DNA of 64,000 bases from Photobacterium sanctipauli (lineage in GTDB: Bacteria > Pseudomonadota > Gammaproteobacteria > Enterobacterales > Vibrionaceae). This document shows, piece after piece, positions 60,569-64,000 of the stretch. The stretch lies in NCBI RefSeq assembly GCF_003026495.1, contig NZ_PYMA01000018.1, positions 1-64,000 on the forward strand, written 5' to 3'. Under the pieces are notes generated by a model. It was not told where the DNA came from. It ran no database searches and saw only the letters and a list, made by a program, of their open reading frames with translations. The translations under genes were made by a program, and so were the position numbers. Within the stretch, counting starts at the first letter, position 1, and the number at the start of each line of letters is the position of its first letter.

Positions 60569-60924
60569 CGTTCAATGCAATATTAGTATCAAACGATGGG
60601 GGCAAAAAAGGGGCAATTAAAAAACGATATAAACAACAAAAATTTATTGCTCAACCAATTGATAAGTAAGGTTTTTTAGTCTTTTTGTTGGTAGTTCAAA
60701 GAGTTGTGGGTAAGTAAGTCAGCATTCCGCCCAGTACTTTGGGTACCGCTGGTTATAGTGTTATACGGAAGGTGGCGAGCTTAGTGTCTGAAGAGAAAGT
60801 AATCTAGTTATTAGAAGTTGGTTATTGTGTGGTCTGAACCCTAAGTTGTGTCCAAATTGCGTCCTGTAATGATGGCTTGTATAAAATAAATGATTAAAAA
60901 CAGTTAGTTAATTACTTGTTTGCA
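60569..60924. other. Right-end non-coding prophage region
   Basis: No credible gene. It contains an arm-type integrase repeat TGTGTCCAAA at 60847-60856 and a partial copy TGCGTCC at 60858-60864, in the same orientation as the left set. Confidence 0.6.
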
Positions 60925-60985
60925 TAATCTAGCCAAAACAGGGTTGGCTGATTGGTATCATTCATAGTCGTTTCCATAAGCCATC
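60925..60985. repeat. attR with orphan sbcB 5' fragment
   Basis: 58/61 identical to attL. On the minus strand the ATG at 60965 reads MNDTNQPTLFWLDYANK-stop, i.e. the first 14 codons of sbcB followed by phage sequence. To its right lies the original upstream DNA of sbcB, including its native promoter. Confidence 0.92.
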
Positions 60986-61059
60986 TAGCATGTCATCAAC
61001 CTTTCCGTCGGTGATGGCCGCGATGCAAATCATAGATGGCTGTTAGTATTAGATCTTAT

Positions 61060-61140
61060 GGCTATAAGTATCTCGTAAGTACCCTGAATGAGGCAAGGTG
61101 GAATAGGGAAAACAGTAAGAAATTAGGCGACTTTAGCTGA
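61060..61140 (+). pseudogene. Integrase gene remnant outside attR
   Basis: Bases 61066-61103 match int bases 20271-20308 at 31 of 38 positions (82%). The frame reads YKYLVSTLNEARWNREN against GKYPATSLKEARRKHK and stops at 61140. No start is present. This is a scrap of a related integrase from an earlier element. Confidence 0.55.
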
Positions 61141-61337
61141 TGTGCACTTTACATCTAAGTTGCAGTATAGCCCTGAGCGTAATCGTGATGTTTTGAATAG
61201 TGTGTCGCATAGCTGACTAAACATGACGCAAACAACTCAAATTGATATGAGATGCATCGGAAAAATCTTTAACCTCTTTATTATCCTGGACGCGTTTTAG
61301 TTACGTTAATGCTTTTAGATTCGATAGGGAAGTAGCG

Positions 61338-61805
61338 ATGAATCAATGCTATAAGCCAGGTGATTTTTATAAATACTTTGAAGAAAATATGAGAGCGTTA
61401 GGGTTATCGGCTCCGAGAAGTTTGTTTGAAACTGCGGAGAAGGCTACTGCAACAGCGACAATATTAGTCACTGCGCTAACGCAATTAGGTAAAAATGCCA
61501 CAGTTGCAGAGCTTATTGGTGCTACGACTGGTCTGGAAAAGCTTGTTGTAGTAGGTGCACTTTTTGGTGCTGGTTATGCTGGAGCCGTCGTTGGCAGTAT
61601 AGTTGTTGCAAGTGGGAGAACACTGGCTTGTGGTGCATCAATAGCCGATGCTCTTTGGTATATAAGACAGAATGGAATCGATTTTCCCAATTCACTGATA
61701 TTCTTTAAATCTAACCCTGAGATTTTGAATAGAGAGGCACAAAATAGAATGAAATTTAGTGCTAAATGTAAGCAAATGAATAATTATGGTTATGTTTGCA
61801 GATGA
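61338..61805 (+). CDS. Ala/Gly-rich hydrophobic-core protein of unknown function
   Basis: A 155-residue protein. A polar N-terminus (MNQCYKPGDFYKYFEENMRA) is followed by a long hydrophobic Ala/Gly/Val stretch (about 35-105, GALFGAGYAGAVVGSIVVAS) with GxxxG-type spacing and a basic C-terminus. It looks membrane-inserting but not like a transporter. It is coupled by ATGA overlap to a 55-residue membrane protein. A toxin/bacteriocin-immunity pair is one possibility, and no function is established. AAGTAGCG precedes the ATG. Confidence 0.65.
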   Translation: MNQCYKPGDFYKYFEENMRALGLSAPRSLFETAEKATATATILVTALTQLGKNATVAELIGATTGLEKLVVVGALFGAGYAGAVVGSIVVASGRTLACGASIADALWYIRQNGIDFPNSLIFFKSNPEILNREAQNRMKFSAKCKQMNNYGYVCR

Positions 61806-61969
61806 AAAAGATAGCAACACTTATTTCATTGGTTGTCTTACTTGCTACTCTTTGGATGCTATATCAACTTATTGGTGACTATCTCTATTTGATTTTCTTA
61901 ATAGCGGCAATTGCTCTTTTAGTAAAGAACTCTAAAGGAGCAAAGTTCAACGATTTGCTCGATAAGTAA
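61802..61969 (+). CDS. 55-residue membrane protein coupled to the preceding gene
   Basis: It encodes MKKIATLISLVVLLATLWML and a second hydrophobic segment (YLYLIFLIAAIALLV), then a polar tail KNSKGAKFNDLLDK. The ATG overlaps the upstream stop by four bases. Small size, two membrane segments and coupling fit an immunity-type partner, but this is inference. Confidence 0.65.
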   Translation: MKKIATLISLVVLLATLWMLYQLIGDYLYLIFLIAAIALLVKNSKGAKFNDLLDK

Positions 61970-61996
61970 TACTTTGCCGATTGAAAAATTATTCCC

Positions 61997-62021
61997 CCAG
62001 AGACAGCAAACCTGTCTCTGG
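61997..62021. terminator. Terminator between the cassette and the sensor kinase
   Basis: CCAGAGACA ... TGTCTCTGG, a perfect 9-bp stem between convergent genes. T-rich on the minus-strand side (AATTTTT), so mainly for the kinase gene. Confidence 0.75.
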
Positions 62022-62038
62022 AAGGGCAGTTAGAGAGT

Positions 62039-64000
62039 TTAACTCAACAAGCTCACTTGCTTATCCAGCTTCTCTAGTAATACATCCCGTTTAAACGGTT
62101 TTGGTAGGTAGTCGTCCATGCCGCTATCGAAACACTTCTGGATGTCATCATCCAGTATCGAAGCGGTGAGGGCAATGATGTGTTTACGTGGGAGTTGGTT
62201 GCTAGCCTCGTGCTCACGAATGGCTTCTGTAGCGCCAAAGCCATCCATGACTGGCATCATGCAATCCATCAAGATTAGCCCGATAGCGTCATGCTCGGTT
62301 TGGTAAATGTCTACGGCTTCTTGGCCATTGTTGGCAATGATGTATTCAAGCCCCATACGCTTGAGGTTAATGCAAACAACCTGTTGGTTAACTTTGTTAT
62401 CTTCAACCACGAGGATTTTTTGGCTCGTCGATGACGTTGGTCGTTGAGGTTGCTGCTGTGTTACTTCATCGGCATGGTCATTTTCATAAGCGTTTTTAAG
62501 GGTGTTGCTAAGTCGCATACCAAATAGTGGCGCGGTCACAAATGCCACAACGTGGTTTGAATCGATATCGATGTTTTTGGTGTTGTCGCGAATATAAACA
62601 ACCCGATGTTTTGGCTTTTGCTGTTCAACGGCTTTCAAGATAATCGGGGAGTCAACAATCACGAGTGCATCTTGGTCGATATCAGCGATTAGCGAGGTAT
62701 TGCCGTCGATAATCGAGTACTGATACCCAAAGCGTGCGAGTTCTGCCACGAGTAATGGATTAGGGCTGGTGGTGCAGTATGCAATGGTAAACAGGTTGTC
62801 TTGATTCAGTGTTTGGTCGTCTTTGCTAAACTCAACCTCAAAGTAGAACTGGCTACCCGTGCCTTTGGCTGATTTGATTTTAATCTCACCGCCCATCAGT
62901 TCGATCATTTTGGACGAAATCGCAAGACCTAATCCCGTACCGCCATATTGAGCTGACGTATCCGCATTCTCTTGCCTGAACTCATCAAAAATGTGGGCTT
63001 GTTTGTCCTCGTCGATGCCAATGCCAGTATCGGTGACAGCGAAGTAAATGACTACCGAACTATCTGTTTCCGATACCTGATGCGCCGTGAAAGTAATGGC
63101 GCCTTGCTCAGTAAACTTAATGGCATTCGAAGCCAGGTTCATGAGTACCTGGCGTACTTTCTGCTCGTCGGCTTTGATGTAGTTAGGTAGGTTGTTATCT
63201 AGGTCGACAACGATATCAATGCTCTTTTGCTGCGCCTTAGGAGTGATGAGCGCAGCGGTATCAAAAATGATCTCTTTAATTGCGCTGGTGTGGGGGCATA
63301 TCTCAAGGTGGCCCGATTCAATTTTAGATAAGTCCAGAATGTCATTGATTAGCATCAGCAGCGTCTGGGACGATACGTTGATCGTAGAAAGGTAGTCTTT
63401 CTGAATGGCGCTCAGTTTCGAGTCTGATAAGATCTCCGTCATACCGAGTATGCCATTGAGCGGTGTACGGATCTCATGAGACATATTGGCAAGGAAAGCG
63501 CTTTTTGCTTTGTTGGCTTGCTTCTCTTGTTCCCGAGCGTTTATCAGTGCTGTTTCCATTTTGCCGATATGGTGAACAACGTAAACCAATACAGCAATAA
63601 CAGAGAAGGCCAGAGTGAACGCCGCAATTAATAGGTAGAGTTCAAAGACATTAAGCTTGGCATTAATGAGGGCTGGGGTTTCAGAGAAGAGTGTATTGAG
63701 TTTGTCTTCCAGGACATGAATGGTTTCTCGTAGATCGCCATGGCGCCCCGAGTTATGGTCATAGCCAAAGTCTTTATAGGCACTTTGCAGCGAGTAAAAT
63801 GTACTTTCAAAACCAATGAAGTGCTCGTATGCAGTGGAGTCTTTGCCTGATGTGCTAATAATTTCTTGTTCTATATTGCCGAGCGTGATCGTTATTTGTT
63901 CGAGAATCCCTTCATCAAAATCAGAGAAAAACTGGAACATTAAATCTTCGGTATTCAGGGTTAATCTATCGAGCGTTGAGTTGTTAGTGTTGATGATGTC
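62039..64000 (-). CDS. Hybrid sensor histidine kinase (5' end beyond the window)
   Basis: At least 653 residues. The frame stays open to the window edge, so the N-terminus is missing. Order: an extracytoplasmic helical part, a membrane segment (LYLLIAAFTLAFSVIAVLVY), HisKA with phospho-His in ANMSHEIRTPLNGIL, HATPase (NLASNAIKFTEQG, DTGIGI, GTGLGLAIS), a degenerate receiver-like region and a true receiver (VVEDNKVNQQ, phospho-Asp in LILMDCMMPVMDG, Lys in LPKPF). No HPt domain before the stop. The signal is unknown. Its neighbour across the prophage was sbcB. Confidence 0.92.
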   Translation of the reverse strand, partial: DIINTNNSTLDRLTLNTEDLMFQFFSDFDEGILEQITITLGNIEQEIISTSGKDSTAYEHFIGFESTFYSLQSAYKDFGYDHNSGRHGDLRETIHVLEDKLNTLFSETPALINAKLNVFELYLLIAAFTLAFSVIAVLVYVVHHIGKMETALINAREQEKQANKAKSAFLANMSHEIRTPLNGILGMTEILSDSKLSAIQKDYLSTINVSSQTLLMLINDILDLSKIESGHLEICPHTSAIKEIIFDTAALITPKAQQKSIDIVVDLDNNLPNYIKADEQKVRQVLMNLASNAIKFTEQGAITFTAHQVSETDSSVVIYFAVTDTGIGIDEDKQAHIFDEFRQENADTSAQYGGTGLGLAISSKMIELMGGEIKIKSAKGTGSQFYFEVEFSKDDQTLNQDNLFTIAYCTTSPNPLLVAELARFGYQYSIIDGNTSLIADIDQDALVIVDSPIILKAVEQQKPKHRVVYIRDNTKNIDIDSNHVVAFVTAPLFGMRLSNTLKNAYENDHADEVTQQQPQRPTSSTSQKILVVEDNKVNQQVVCINLKRMGLEYIIANNGQEAVDIYQTEHDAIGLILMDCMMPVMDGFGATEAIREHEASNQLPRKHIIALTASILDDDIQKCFDSGMDDYLPKPFKRDVLLEKLDKQVSLLS

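Noticed and set aside
1-64000. tRNA, rRNA and CRISPR arrays
   Set aside because: None was recognised by reading both strands. The prophage uses the sbcB gene, not a tRNA, as its site.

Overview
The window looks like the chromosome of a gammaproteobacterium in or near the Vibrionaceae (Vibrio, Photobacterium, Grimontia or Enterovibrio type). The evidence is the yohJ-yohK-cdd order, PdxY, PurT under a near-consensus PurR box, a thiopurine methyltransferase, a ToxR-like membrane regulator and gammaproteobacterial LexA and CRP boxes. The genus cannot be fixed from sequence reading alone. The window splits into host DNA (1-19.87 kb), one complete prophage of about 41.1 kb (19.87-60.93 kb), and host DNA again (60.95-64 kb).

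Left host region: the end of an IS3-type element interrupts an acetyltransferase gene. It is followed by a RibD-like deaminase, an APH-like kinase, an SDR, ppiB, a GST, an isoprenylcysteine-type methyltransferase, pdxY, a POT peptide transporter, a five-haem exported cytochrome, a lipoprotein, a ygbA-like gene, tpm, purT, a small exported protein, a TAXI solute-binding protein, a DMT exporter, cdd, yohK, yohJ, a ToxR-like regulator and sbcB (exonuclease I).

Prophage: it is bounded by a 61-bp imperfect direct repeat (58/61; 29-bp perfect core) that covers the 5' end of sbcB. The left copy rebuilds the start of sbcB, and the right copy is an orphan 17-codon fragment. Early organisation is lambda-like. 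A CI-type S24 repressor is flanked on both sides by operators of the form AATCTTAG-N4-CTAAGATT, followed by a Cro-like gene, a CII-position gene, an O-like replication protein, a DnaC-like loader, a Dam-type methylase and a Q-like antiterminator. Then come SAR-endolysin lysis genes, a lambda-type terminase and portal, and a fused protease-capsid. The tail is a P2-type contractile tail (V W J I, fibres, FI FII, E/E' frameshift, T U X D). The late operon ends with a second complete tyrosine recombinase.

Cargo: the prophage carries at least two recognisable anti-phage systems in AT-rich blocks. Hachiman (hamA-hamB) lies beside the integrase and has a LexA-like box just upstream. Septu (ptuA-ptuB) lies on the opposite strand between the antiterminator and the lysis genes. 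The right end carries a winged-helix gene, a DUF2971 gene, and a coupled ParA-like ATPase plus RelA/SpoT-domain protein. That last pair is the best candidate for an undescribed system. A second perfect LexA box sits between attL and the integrase, upstream of the relocated sbcB, so the phage may have placed host exonuclease I under SOS control.

Right host region: just outside attR there is an 82%-identical 38-bp scrap of an integrase gene, a two-gene cassette (Ala/Gly-rich hydrophobic protein plus a 55-residue membrane protein) and a hybrid histidine kinase that runs off the window. This suggests the sbcB 5' end has been an integration site more than once.
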